A DNA stretch of 64,000 nucleotides from Bremia lactucae (taxonomy: Eukaryota > Oomycota > Peronosporomycetes > Peronosporales > Peronosporaceae): assembly GCF_004359215.1 (NCBI RefSeq), contig NC_090619.1, positions 3,946,933 to 4,010,932 of the forward strand. Reading direction: 5' to 3'. Positions 31,260 to 40,974 of this stretch are shown here, piece after piece. Under the pieces are notes generated by a model. It ran no database searches and was not told the origin of the DNA. It was given only the letters and a program-made list of their open reading frames with translations. Each line of letters begins with the position of its first letter. Positions within the stretch are counted from its first letter, which is position 1. The position numbers were made by a program, and so were the translations under genes.

Positions 31260-31610
31260 TGGTTTGTCACATAGAGCCCTTGTGGACTGTGGGGCGTCGA
31301 ATAACTTTATTCGTCACCAGTCGCTAGAGGGTCGTAGGCTCAACTATGTTCAGCGCGACACCCCTAAACGAGGATGACGGGGCAAAGTTGGTGGTTCGTC
31401 TGCGAAGACGCCCACTCAACCTCGCACTAAGCGCGCGTCTAGCGACAGGCGCATCGATAATAGTAATGAAACGCGTAGTGAAATTTCACTACACGTTAAA
31501 AGATTTACAGTATGATGATGATTTCATCGTACTGGATTTGGATGACAAATTTGATGTCATCCTAAGTTTACCTTGGCTCAGAAAATATGAGCCAAGAATC
31601 AGCTGGTAGC
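31260..31610 (+). pseudogene. G2 protease with an inserted G3-like patch (copy 2)
   Basis: DCGAS at 31285-31299, core LATGASIIVMKRVVKFHYTL at 31435-31497 and DDKFDVILSLPWLRKYEPRISW at 31543-31608. Between active site and flap (31379-31435) it holds 57 extra bases absent from the other G2 copies and resembling 40980-41040 of G3. The insertion keeps the frame (19 codons). Confidence 0.78.
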
Positions 31611-32351
31611 ATCGATCCGTAAAGATGCCTGCCACCTGTTCATCATATGGCCATCTGATGAACGTTTTGGAGCGTCCACAAACATGTGAATGTACTACGA
31701 GTGAGTGTAATAGCCTCACTTGTGGTACGGTCGCTAGTACGACTGCATAAGATCACAGTGTGATTACTAATCACACTGTGGAGTCAGCTGTCGGCGGCGG
31801 CTGTGCGATTGCACAGGCAGCGCAAAAGGTCCACTACTCGAATAAATCGAGTGGATCGAAACATGAATGTACGCCTAGCGGGCGACATTCGTGGAATATA
31901 CTGGTTGTCCAAAAGGGACAACACGATGATCCTAGGTCGAGTAGAGAGTCGACTGCAGAGGACTTGACTGTGATAGCGCAATCACAGTCGGAGGACATTG
32001 AGGGAATAAGTCCCCACGTACTTGCGAAGAATTCTCCTCAAATAGTAAATGCTGATACGACTAGACTTCAGCATCCCGAGGAAATAATCCCTCGGAAACC
32101 TGTGGATAAATTTCAGGAAGAAACCGAGACATTATTATTATTATTATTATGCATTATTATTAAATATCTTGGTTAATGACGGATCAAGAGTAGGCGCTTA
32201 TACTCTTGATCTGTATGCGCCTCCGAAGTTAACTTCGGAGACAACTCAATTACCAACCCTAGAACCTAAGCGGTTCTTGAGAGATCTGCATGGTGGTAAA
32301 ATCGAGCAGATCTGCGTACTCGTCACAGAGAACGATTACGTAACCGACATT
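31611..32351 (+). pseudogene. G2 protease-RT spacer (copy 2)
   Basis: Broken frames with recognisable pieces: SAVGGGCAIAQAAQKVHYS near 31786-31845 and SRVGAYTLDLYAPPKLTSE at 32185-32245. This stretch holds several perfect hairpins (see findings) and an ATT-rich microsatellite at 32129-32163. Ends at the N gap. Confidence 0.65.
32129..32163. repeat. ATT trinucleotide microsatellite
   Basis: About ten imperfect copies of TTA/ATT, broken by one ATGC. It replaces the GAATGTTTTGTTTAGTG-type text of copy 1 at the same place, so it arose locally inside the element. Confidence 0.85.
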
Positions 32352-33305
32352 NNNNNNNNNNNNNNNNNNNNNNNNNNNNNNNNNNNNNNNNNNNNNNNNN
32401 NNNNNNNNNNNNNNNNNNNNNNNNNNNNNNNNNNNNNNNNNNNNNNNNNNNNNNNNNNNNNNNNNNNNNNNNNNNNNNNNNNNNNNNNNNNNNNNNNNNN
32501 NNNNNNNNNNNNNNNNNNNNNNNNNNNNNNNNNNNNNNNNNNNNNNNNNNNNNNNNNNNNNNNNNNNNNNNNNNNNNNNNNNNNNNNNNNNNNNNNNNNN
32601 NNNNNNNNNNNNNNNNNNNNNNNNNNNNNNNNNNNNNNNNNNNNNNNNNNNNNNNNNNNNNNNNNNNNNNNNNNNNNNNNNNNNNNNNNNNNNNNNNNNN
32701 NNNNNNNNNNNNNNNNNNNNNNNNNNNNNNNNNNNNNNNNNNNNNNNNNNNNNNNNNNNNNNNNNNNNNNNNNNNNNNNNNNNNNNNNNNNNNNNNNNNN
32801 NNNNNNNNNNNNNNNNNNNNNNNNNNNNNNNNNNNNNNNNNNNNNNNNNNNNNNNNNNNNNNNNNNNNNNNNNNNNNNNNNNNNNNNNNNNNNNNNNNNN
32901 NNNNNNNNNNNNNNNNNNNNNNNNNNNNNNNNNNNNNNNNNNNNNNNNNNNNNNNNNNNNNNNNNNNNNNNNNNNNNNNNNNNNNNNNNNNNNNNNNNNN
33001 NNNNNNNNNNNNNNNNNNNNNNNNNNNNNNNNNNNNNNNNNNNNNNNNNNNNNNNNNNNNNNNNNNNNNNNNNNNNNNNNNNNNNNNNNNNNNNNNNNNN
33101 NNNNNNNNNNNNNNNNNNNNNNNNNNNNNNNNNNNNNNNNNNNNNNNNNNNNNNNNNNNNNNNNNNNNNNNNNNNNNNNNNNNNNNNNNNNNNNNNNNNN
33201 NNNNNNNNNNNNNNNNNNNNNNNNNNNNNNNNNNNNNNNNNNNNNNNNNNNNNNNNNNNNNNNNNNNNNNNNNNNNNNNNNNNNNNNNNNNNNNNNNNNN
33301 NNNNN
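32352..33305. other. assembly gap, 954 N, with duplicated flanks
   Basis: The 169 bases before the gap (32183-32351) match the 169 after it (33306-33474) with only about 9 differences. Either the gap closes to nothing and the two flanks are allelic or overlapping contigs, or there is a local duplication. Confidence 0.95.
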
Positions 33306-34256
33306 GGATCGAGAGTAGGCGCTTCTACTCTTGATCTGTATGCGCCTCCGAAGTTAACTTCGGAGATAACTCAATTACCAACCCTAGAACCTAAGCGGTT
33401 CTTGAGAGATCTGCATTGTGGGAAAATCAAGCAGATCTGCGTACTCGTCACAGAGGACGATTACGTAACCGACATTCGGTCAGCGGTAATTTTTGCAGAG
33501 AACGAACGGGTTCTCAGCAGCTCATCGATGGACGAAAGTGTCCTCGATGTGAAGACTCGGATTGAAAGATACAGTACTCAATCTTGGGAGTCACTCAAGG
33601 GAAATCCTCTATACGAGGATTTAATAGAATTCAGGGATGTATTCCCTGAAGCAGTTCCATGCGAGTTGCCTAAGGATAAAGGCACTCGACATGAGATCGA
33701 GCTCAAACCGGGCTCGAAGTACTGTGTCATGAAGCAGTGGCCACTGCCTCGTGAACAAGTACTTGCGATCGATAAATTCTTTACCGATCGAGTAAAAGCG
33801 GGCCATGTGAGGGAGTCAACCTCCCTACACAGCTCTCCGACCTTCTGTGTGCAAAAGGCCACAGGAAAGTTGTGGATAGTGCATGCATTCAATAAACTGC
33901 ATGCTGCAACGGTACCGGCTCAAACACCAATACCTAGAAAAGAAGTAATCATAGATGGTATGTCTAAGAGTACCATTTTTTCGTCAATGGATCTGATGGA
34001 TGGATTTTATCATAACCTTATGCCTGAATGGGACATCCCGTACACAGCAGTGAGCACTCCCAGTGGGATGCTCTGGGAATGGCTAGTAATGCCATTGGGG
34101 CTTAGTAACACCCCTGCAATATTCAACAGACGCGTAACGAATCTGTTAAGACCGGTGCGAGAATTCGCATCGAGTTATTTTGACGATGTATTCGTCCATA
34201 GCCGGGATATGGACGGAAAGGCGGACGTGGAAGTTCATAAAACTCACGTTCCTTAG
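33306..34256 (+). pseudogene. G2 reverse transcriptase (copy 2)
   Basis: One open frame of 316 codons. Motifs: GTRHEIELKPGSKYCVMKQW, KATGKLWIVHAFNKLHA, SSMDLMDGFYHNLMPEWD (motif A with the first catalytic Asp), TPSGMLWEWLVMPLGL and YFDDVFVHSR at 34176 onward (both Asp of YxDD). All RT catalytic residues are therefore present, the best preserved RT in the window. A stop at 34256 ends it before the thumb. Confidence 0.88.
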
Positions 34257-34259
34257 GTC

Positions 34260-35075
34260 TTGCACATATGCGAAAGCATAAGTTGGACGCAAATGTCAAG
34301 AAGTGCATATTCGCTGCAAGCCAAATACCATTTCTTGGGTGCATCGTCGGAAAACACGGCTTGCGCCCTGATTCCGAAAAGATCAAGGCAATTACCGACT
34401 GGCCAGTTCCAGTCGATGTCAAGGGACTTAGAAAGTTCCTTGGTTTAGCGGCGTACTTGCACAAGAACTCTCGCAATTATGCAGAGATGACAGTTCATCT
34501 CTCTCGTTATTTAAGAAAAGACGAGAAATGGTTATGGAACGCTGACATATCAGCGTTCCTTTGAAGGTATCAAGCAAAGCTTGATACAAGCACCCATCTT
34601 GGCAATTGCATATCAAGACAGACCATTCCATGTGGTCTGTGACGCCAGCGATTTCGCAATCGGCTATGCGTTAATGCATACGATACGGTCGGCTCGGAGC
34701 GCGTCGTATGTTACTAATCGCGTCAGCTGCAACCAGATGAACGTAATTACCCAGTATATGACAAGGAATTCCTTGCCATATGAAATGTGCACTGGCTAAA
34801 TTTAGGGTCTATCTCCTCGGAGATAGACCTTTTATCGTATATACGGACCACACGTAATTACGCACGGCCGTAAACAGCTCGCACCTTTCGCAAAGAATGA
34901 CGAAGTGACTATCCTTCTTCGTGCAGTATAAATTCTCCTCGAAAAATTAAACAGGATGACTTAACGTCGTCGCTGATGCGTTATCACGCCAACCCGATTT
35001 CGAGTCGGCTGCGCACTCCAACAGTGAAAATAATGTCACGGTTGCAACACTCATTACGAGTGTTCCGTCATCAAC
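34260..35075 (+). pseudogene. G2 RT thumb and RNase H (copy 2)
   Basis: 34268-34564 carries KKCIFAASQIPFLGCIVGKHG and the connection LRKFLGLAAYLHK. RNase H continues with VVCDASDFAIGYALMH at 34630-34680, then degrades: the HDKELL block is mutated to YDKEFL in another frame near 34755, and stops follow to 35060. Confidence 0.8.
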
Positions 35076-35960
35076 TTGTTTGATGACATAAAGAAAGCCT
35101 ACACATTAGATAAAGACCTTCTGCTATTAATGGATCATCTAATGAATCCATCCAATATTTTTTTAAATATTTACCGTCTTATATCGATCGTCATCCGATC
35201 GATACACAACACGCAACGGCTTACTGTAATATACAGCCGTTGCCGGCGACACTCCACGTGTCGTCGTCCAAACTCACAATGATTTGCGCTTGCGCATCAT
35301 GTATGAGTGTCACGATGCACCAACAAGTAGGCATCATGGACGTGAGAAAACTTATCACACAGTAAGTCGCGACTTTTACTGGCCCAGCTCATGCACAAGT
35401 ACATTCGTGCTTGCGAGGTGTGTCAACGGGCGAAGCCTAGCCCTTCATCCCGTGCACCTCTCCAACCTCTGCAACTTCCGGCAGAATGTTGGCAGTCCGT
35501 ATCTATGGACTATGGCTTCGGATTTCCCGAAGACGATCACAAAAACAATGGAATCCATGTTTTTGTAGACAGATTTAGCAAGATGGTACATCTTGTTGCA
35601 GTACCCGACTCGATCACGGCTCCGGGCTATGCCCGAGTCCTTGTACAACACGGTATTCAAACTCCACGGTTTACCCCGCGAACTGATCTCCGATAAAGAC
35701 CCACGGTTCACGTCGGAGTTTTGGCAATCCGTGTTCCGATCTCTCGGAACACGGCTGACTATGTCAAATTTCTGATCATCCAGAAAAAAATGGTCAGACG
35801 GAACGCGTAAATCGCGTCCTCGAAGAGATACTTCGAGGTTACGTCCAATCGTATCCGAATTGTAGCGAGTTTTACCGATGGTCGAATTCGCCATCAATAA
35901 TTCGGTGCATGCGTCTACAACGCATACCCACCCAATTAAAGGGATCCTCTAGTTTAAAGG
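35076..35960 (+). pseudogene. G2 integrase (copy 2)
   Basis: Zinc-binding region: YECHDAPTSRHHGREKT at 35300-35350 and CEVCQRAKP at 35412-35440. Core: VSMDYGFGFPEDDHKNNG (first Asp) at 35490-35545, LISDKDPRFTSEFW (second Asp) at 35680-35725, and the Glu region QTERVNRVLEEIL near 35795-35835. All three catalytic residues can be found, in three frames. Confidence 0.82.
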
Positions 35961-36270
35961 GGGGGACTCGCACGAGCAAACCATTTCTGGCTCATGCTCA
36001 TCACGCGTCGAAGTTATTAACGACGCGAATGATGTCGATGTCGAAGCAATATTAATAAAAGATGAGAAAGACGAGAATCAGTAATCCGTTTCGTACAGGA
36101 TTTCATTGCTAACGCAGTGGACCGTTAGAAACGGAACGGGATAAACATGGAAGAGTAAATGTTCTTTCATTTAAAATTAATGACCTAGTTCTACTCTCTA
36201 CGGTAAACTTTCCTAAGCGTGTAGTCATTAGCAGTAAACTTTCCTAAGCGTGTAGTCACTAATGTCCGTA
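35961..36270 (+). pseudogene. G2 integrase-chromodomain connector (copy 2)
   Basis: Degenerate connector matching 45010-45350 in inverted orientation. Contains a small tandem duplication (TAAACTTTCCTAAGCGTGTA at about 36204 and 36236, with a third partial start at 36270) that has no counterpart in copy 3. No open frame. Confidence 0.6.
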
Positions 36271-37000
36271 GCAGTAAACTTCTACCCAAGCTCATTGGGC
36301 CATTCCGTGTACTGCATCGCAAAATAAATGCGTACATAGTAGAATTGCCACGTAGGATGCGAACGCATCCTACGTTTTACGTTGGTCGGCTCCGCCCCTA
36401 CCATCAGTACGCGGTTTCTTCCGAGGACGGATCTGACCACTCTTTCTAAGAATCCCTGAAAGATTCTTGTGGACACGGACCAGATTCTCATGCTGAATTT
36501 GGATATTCTCATGTCGGGTCCGAGGACCCTCGAAACCGCGATAAGCTGACGACAGTCATCACGAAGAGCGTGATATTTTCCGTTAAAACTCCAATATTGA
36601 GTACGCACTCTTCGAACGGTGTTTAAAACGTTCGATATAGTGATCTTGCACCGTCTGCTCCAACCAGTGACGCTTACCACGCTCGTGCTCAAGAACCTCC
36701 TCCAATACGTTGAGGTAGCGGTCGAGTTTGTCGATCTTCGACTCTAGATCTGTCACACGGTTTGGATCTAATTTTTCCTCCTCCTCCACAACCATTGATG
36801 GATTCCCACGGTGGTCAACGTTTCCTTGTGAAATGTATTCTTAAACCACCGTGATATAAAGGGGTAGCGAACGAGTTATCTGGTTCACTGGCGCGGTTAT
36901 CCACCTTCGCATGACAGCTGGGAACGAGGTTCCCAGCTGGTTGTTGACTATGAGAGCCTCGTCCGTCAGTATGACGAGACCCATCCGATGAATCAGAAGG
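36270..37000 (+). pseudogene. G2 pol C-terminus: GPY/F-type region and chromodomain (copy 2)
   Basis: LIGPFRVLHRKINAYIVELP at about 36288-36345 followed by FYVGRLRPYHQ is the integrase GPY/F-type module. The chromodomain is at about 36813-36990, in two frames: FLVKCIL then SYLVHWRGYPPSHDSWE and DYESLVRQYDETHP. The open frame runs on to 37230 but beyond 36990 the antisense strand looks more protein-like. Confidence 0.75.
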
Positions 37001-38043
37001 TCCATCTGAGAACACGCGCCCCTGGCGCCTGTAAATCGATTGCAAACGTCAATCGCATCGCGTATCTTGATAGAGATGCGAGCCCTTCCCCAGAACGAAG
37101 AAAGGGAATACACACACCCTTTCACTCGTTTCGTGTTGTCAACACAACACGGACAGGAATCACCCCGGCATGGAAATCCTGCCTCACGAGACGACCGATG
37201 CAATTTATACCTTGCACCGGTTGGAGTTAGTTTTTCAAAATTAACGCGAATCGCATTAAATCTTTGAAGCCAGGCTTCGCGTCTAATGTCTTTGACATTG
37301 CGAATAAACGCGCTCCAGGCTTGCATCAGCGAGATTTTATCTCGCTTGTTGTTGTCAGTATACCATCGATGCTTAAGAAAAGCATCGAGATAAAAATATT
37401 TCTCAGCCCCAAAGCTCTTCGCGCTGGGATCAAGGCCATGTAGTTTGTCGCAATAGAAAAAGGATATTTATTGCGAGAAGTAGTCTCTCCAGACAAGCTA
37501 TTGATTAGCCGCTCGTGCAAAAGCCACGGCTTGTCCTTAGGGAGCAAGACGAGACATTTTATTGTCTACGCTCCCCTGAGTGGTACCCGCTGAAGCGGGG
37601 GTACCACAAGAACTTTAAATTCGATGGCTTACGCCATCGTCATCACCACGCGCAGTTATATTTGCTGGTGACGGCACGGGAGACGGTGCTGGCGATGAGG
37701 ATTCATCTTGTCGCTGGAACCAGACATGTTTTAGCGAATGCTACCAGCACGTGCATCTGATTGAGCCCCCTCATTTAAAGGCTCATAGTCAGTCCCCTGA
37801 CGACGTTCAGGCGACTGTTTCACTCTCTTCGAGTCGGCCATCTCGTCCGACTCGCATTCAATAGTCGACCTTCAAAGAGGGGTCGCATTCGCGTGGTGAC
37901 TCACCACGTGCAACCGCAATATTTAATGTTGCCGGAGAAGATGATACTACGGCAGACGAAATGTCTGCCGCAAGAGACAATAATGCGTCGCTCGCGGCTA
38001 CATATACCGCAGCCGAAGGCGCTGCACTATTCGCATACCGCAT
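36841..38043 (-). pseudogene. G2 antisense ORF (copy 2)
   Basis: Minus-strand coding remnant between pol and the 3' LTR. Starts at ATG 38043 (MRYANSAAPSAAVYVAAS). It is broken by shifts near 37850-37600, with a Pro/Ser stretch (DESSSPAPSPVPSP). From about 37450 there is one open frame to 36841: DPSAKSFGAEKYFYLDAF, a basic helical stretch (RNVKDIRREAWLQRFNAIR) and a Cys cluster (CRGDSCPCC). Its end overlaps the chromodomain on the other strand. Copy 3 (43228-44429) has the same frame and shares three in-frame stops near 37470-37550. No known domain recognised. Confidence 0.55.
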
Positions 38044-38160
38044 GGACTTTTTAAGTATGCGATAAAATTAAAATGATGGTTCTGACCAGTTAACATCGTC
38101 TTCAGTTAAGTGACCTTATAGTGACCACCCTTTTAATGACAGTCAGAGTGATTGTCGTTT

Positions 38161-38172
38161 AAGGGAGGGGGT
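38161..38172 (+). other. G2 polypurine tract
   Basis: TAAGGGAGGGGG directly before the LTR start TGTAACGGGG. The mirror site in copy 3 is 43099-43110 and in the nested element 13970-13980. Confidence 0.82.
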
Positions 38173-38616
38173 GTAACGGGGTGTATCGTTACATGAAACT
38201 GACACTTAAAGGTTGTTAAAATAATATATTATCTAAAAGGTAGAAAATATTTGGAAAAAAATCTAACTTTATATAATTAAATTCGAAAAGCTTATCCATT
38301 AGTAGATATAGGCCATTAATCTACTTGCTCCGCGGTCCAGTCAGCGCTGGACGCGCGCAAAGAGAAAGACAGATAAGCCGTTTATTACATGTTTAGTATT
38401 AGTATATAATTAAGTTAGTATAAATAGATAGAAAACAGAAGAATTTAATTCTATTATATACAGTTTACTTTTAACCCTCTTTAAAGCAAGTGTTTTAAAG
38501 TGTGTCTTCCTCGGCACGTTCTAGTGGACGTGAGGTGACGTGAGGGACCACTCGCGCTGAGGCAGTGCGAAGTGGACTTGTACAGAAGCAGTACAAGTCG
38601 GCAGTCCCTCGTAACA
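38173..38616 (+). repeat. LTR2, 3' LTR of G2 copy 2 (complete)
   Basis: 444 bp, TGTAACGGGG to TCGTAACA. The first 22 bases contain a 7-bp inverted repeat (TGTAACG, 8-nt loop, CGTTACA). Two tandem hairpins occupy 38548-38598. Right flank GAAGG is half of a target duplication whose other half is at 48227-48231. Confidence 0.9.
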
Positions 38617-38866
38617 GAAGGCACCTAACGCTTCAAGATCAAAAGGCGAACTGCAATTTATTTTATTATTTCATCTAAAACCTTACCCTGGCTATTTAAA
38701 AAATAGATTTCGGCCGCCAGATTTATATCTGGCGGCGACCACATTTGTTACCCATAAAAATGGAATTTAACTAATTAACTATTTTATAATAGGATAAAAG
38801 GGTATTTTACCCATATAGTAAATTTACCACAACAACGGTTCTCCAACCGCTGTGTGCCCTATAACA
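38617..38866 (-). repeat. LTR1 partial (right half)
   Basis: 250 bp starting GAAGGCACC and ending CTATAACA. The first about 235 bp of the LTR are displaced by the G2 3' LTR on the left. Confidence 0.85.
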
Positions 38867-38977
38867 CCCTCCCCATCAGACTGTTGACATCGAGTGACAA
38901 CATTTGCTTCATTTCCTCGTTGAGGTTGGAACCCAAACAGCAAACTGTTTGGTTATTTTTTTTCTTTCCTTTGTCCC

Positions 38978-39814
38978 ATGACAATTAAGCGTGAGTCACA
39001 GACTCTTAGCACCTTCCTCGACGATGAGGGAATGCTGGACTATGAAAATCACACTCCATTACAGGATGAGGAACGAGAGCGTCGCTCTTACACGCCTTCT
39101 CCTCCGGATGAACGTCGGCGGGCCCCGAATCCGTTCCTAGAACATGGTGCCGCTGATGTCTTAACGGCATTGAGTAGGACTCACGACCCTGAGTTCAACA
39201 TCATTACGAATCCGGTCGATGAAGAGCAAGAGCAACAAGCTCGTCGTCGAGCTGCCGAAATAGCCAAAGCTAAAGCTCAAAGTGAATACATATTTACCCC
39301 ACTAAGTGCGGAAGAGCGTCTCAAAAGATCGCGGGTCACAGCTTGGCCATCTGGATCTTCGGTCCCACGGCGAGGACGCCGGAGGAGATCGCTGCTCGCA
39401 ACGCTCTTCATAAGCGATGCCTTAGGCCAAAGGTAATGACGCGAGGTCAGTATCTGACGCGTTTACGTGATCAAGCCCGTGGGGCTTCGGCGACCTCCAT
39501 GAGGGAAATTCCGATCGTTTTATTTTCAAACGAAACAAGAAGTCAAAACGAAGTCTCATTTGAGAACCGGGTCTATTGGGCCCGTCGCCTCCGTAATATT
39601 TGGAATATCAGAGAGTCGTTGAATGCAGCTGATGTTCGTCCGGAACGGAAGCATCGCTTCGATTTCACCAAGCTTAAGGCCAAAGGCCAGTTACGTTCGG
39701 CATTTATGCCACAAAACGAAGAAAGGTCTAGCCGATATTTTAGTGCTTCGATTGACAGTGCAACAATGGATTGAAACCGCACTGAGGCTATATATTCACT
39801 TAATCCCACTTTAG
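38978..39814 (+). pseudogene. G1 antisense ORF, copy 4 (two frameshifts)
   Basis: From ATG 38978 (MTIKRESQTLSTF) to TAG 39814, 279 codons' worth. Frameshifts near 39310 and 39700 break it into 38978-39436, 39343-39774 and 39623-39814. It lacks the TAA stop of copies 1a/1b (reads RRLRNIWNIRES through that site), so it is informative about the ancestral frame. Divergence from copy 1 is mainly substitutions, with the C-terminal HLCHKTKKGLADIxVLRLTVQQW block well kept. Confidence 0.6.
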
Positions 39815-39829
39815 TGGTGGGAAACGTCG

Positions 39830-40308
39830 TTTGACGCGAGTTGACCCTGAGCTTGGTGCTCGAAAGCGTCAACGGCGCACGTGCAATCATGCCGAAGAGG
39901 TACTTCAAACCCCCAAGAGGTTTTAGAAGAGGGGTACTTCAGCCACTTTACCAGATACTGGTATTGTCCCTTACGACGACGTCACTTTAAAGTTTCTCCG
40001 CGTGAAACTGAAGGTTCCCTCGGGCATCAAGAAGCGCGGAAAAGCCGAAATCACGACGGATGCATTTGATTAAAGCACAAGGTGCAACCTCTTCGTGAGA
40101 GCCTTGCTCGAGTTAAGCGCTCTTTTGAGGCGGTTCAGAACCGTCTTTCGATGCTGAAGCGTCAGCAACCTCGTTTCAAGAGCCTGCTGGACAACAAGGT
40201 GAGGATGCAGTAATCTGCGGCACAACCGCCTGTCTCGGCGCAAGCGACTTTAAATCCACGTGGGAAGAGTTCCGATATGGCTTATACAAGCCAACGTAGA
40301 ACACTGGA
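39830..40308 (-). pseudogene. G1 pol C-terminal linker and chromodomain (copy 4, decayed)
   Basis: Nucleotide match to 3309-3803 throughout, including the chromodomain interval near 39880-40040, but with several indels and no open frame. Confidence 0.65.
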
Positions 40309-40731
40309 TGTGGGCGGGCACGTCTTAAGCCGGCCACGCTTTATTTAAACGCACACCATAGCACAGCGAGGAAGCGATTCGACCGTTTTCTCTTGCGTGT
40401 CGGTGAGTAAGTTGTGGTGGCGCCTTAGCGACCTCACCCAACGCACTGAGTACTCAAGTAAAGCGTCGTCACGGATGCAGTGATCCGACTCCTCGTGTGC
40501 ACTTACCAAGTAGGAAGTAGTTTTCAGACTGATTTTGATTTAATCGTATTAAATATAAATACCTAATTTTACCAACCATAAAATGTCATCTCTGTAGATG
40601 AGACTAATATGTATTGCGAACGTATCTTTCTAGATACCTCGCGTAACGGATGATGTTTGGCGTCATCCCTCCTAATGTGGATGCACCCATGTGCATCACA
40701 TATACAAGGGTGGGTCACAATGTGAATAACA
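40309..40731 (+). repeat. copia LTR (solo type), LTR-E
   Basis: Starts TGTGGGCGGGCACGTC and continues through TTACCAAGTAGGAAGTAGTT, matching 62253-62565 (the LTR of a copia element) over about 310 bp. My right limit (GTGAATAACA) is a guess from the TG...CA rule. No internal copia sequence on either side and no clear target duplication, so solo LTR formation is inferred. Confidence 0.65.
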
Positions 40732-40774
40732 GCCAAGTGAAGGGTTTAATTTCTTTATTTAAGTAATTCACCAT

Positions 40775-40806
40775 CCCCTTAAGTACACAAAGTGTACTTA
40801 ACGGGG
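40775..40806. other. perfect hairpin in presumed G3 LTR
   Basis: Arms TTAAGTACAC (40779-40788) and GTGTACTTAA (40792-40801) with a 3-nt loop; the outer CCCC and GGGG extend the stem past a one-base bulge. About 30 bp before the presumed LTR end. Confidence 0.8.
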
Positions 40807-40974
40807 ATTGTGTAACGTTAGGGCAACTTTAGCCCACCATCCTCCCTATAAGAACGAATATTACATTTTGAAATTCGCTAAAGAGGACAGAGGAACAGCG
40901 AGCTGCTTTACGCGCCGCTTAGTTCTCTCTTTCAATCTTGCTACCCGTGTCTTACACGGAGCATAATATTCCAC

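Larger units (their letters stand above)
29688..38616 (+). mobile_element. G2 Ty3/gypsy chromodomain element, copy 2 (plus)
   Basis: Longest G2 copy: truncated 5' LTR (29688-29948), primer binding site 29951, gag, protease, a 954-N gap, RT, RNase H, integrase, chromodomain, antisense ORF on the minus strand, polypurine tract and complete 3' LTR (38173-38616). Right flank GAAGG continues as LTR1. Many frameshifts. Its 3' part is the inverted mirror of G2 copy 3. Confidence 0.88.
38617..40308 (-). mobile_element. G1 3' end (copy 4)
   Basis: LTR1 from its GAAGG site onward (38617-38866), polypurine tract, antisense ORF, and decayed chromodomain/linker of pol on the minus strand to 40308, where a copia LTR cuts it. 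The missing first half of this LTR1 is at 48227-48464 in inverted orientation. Confidence 0.85.

Noticed and set aside
36583..36795. Minus-strand coiled-coil-like ORF (LESKIDKLDRYLNVLEEVL), also at 44475-44711
   Set aside because: It overlaps the pol linker between the GPY/F-type region and chromodomain. Antisense of charged linkers often looks coiled-coil. Left out as a gene, but worth including in a codon-bias test.
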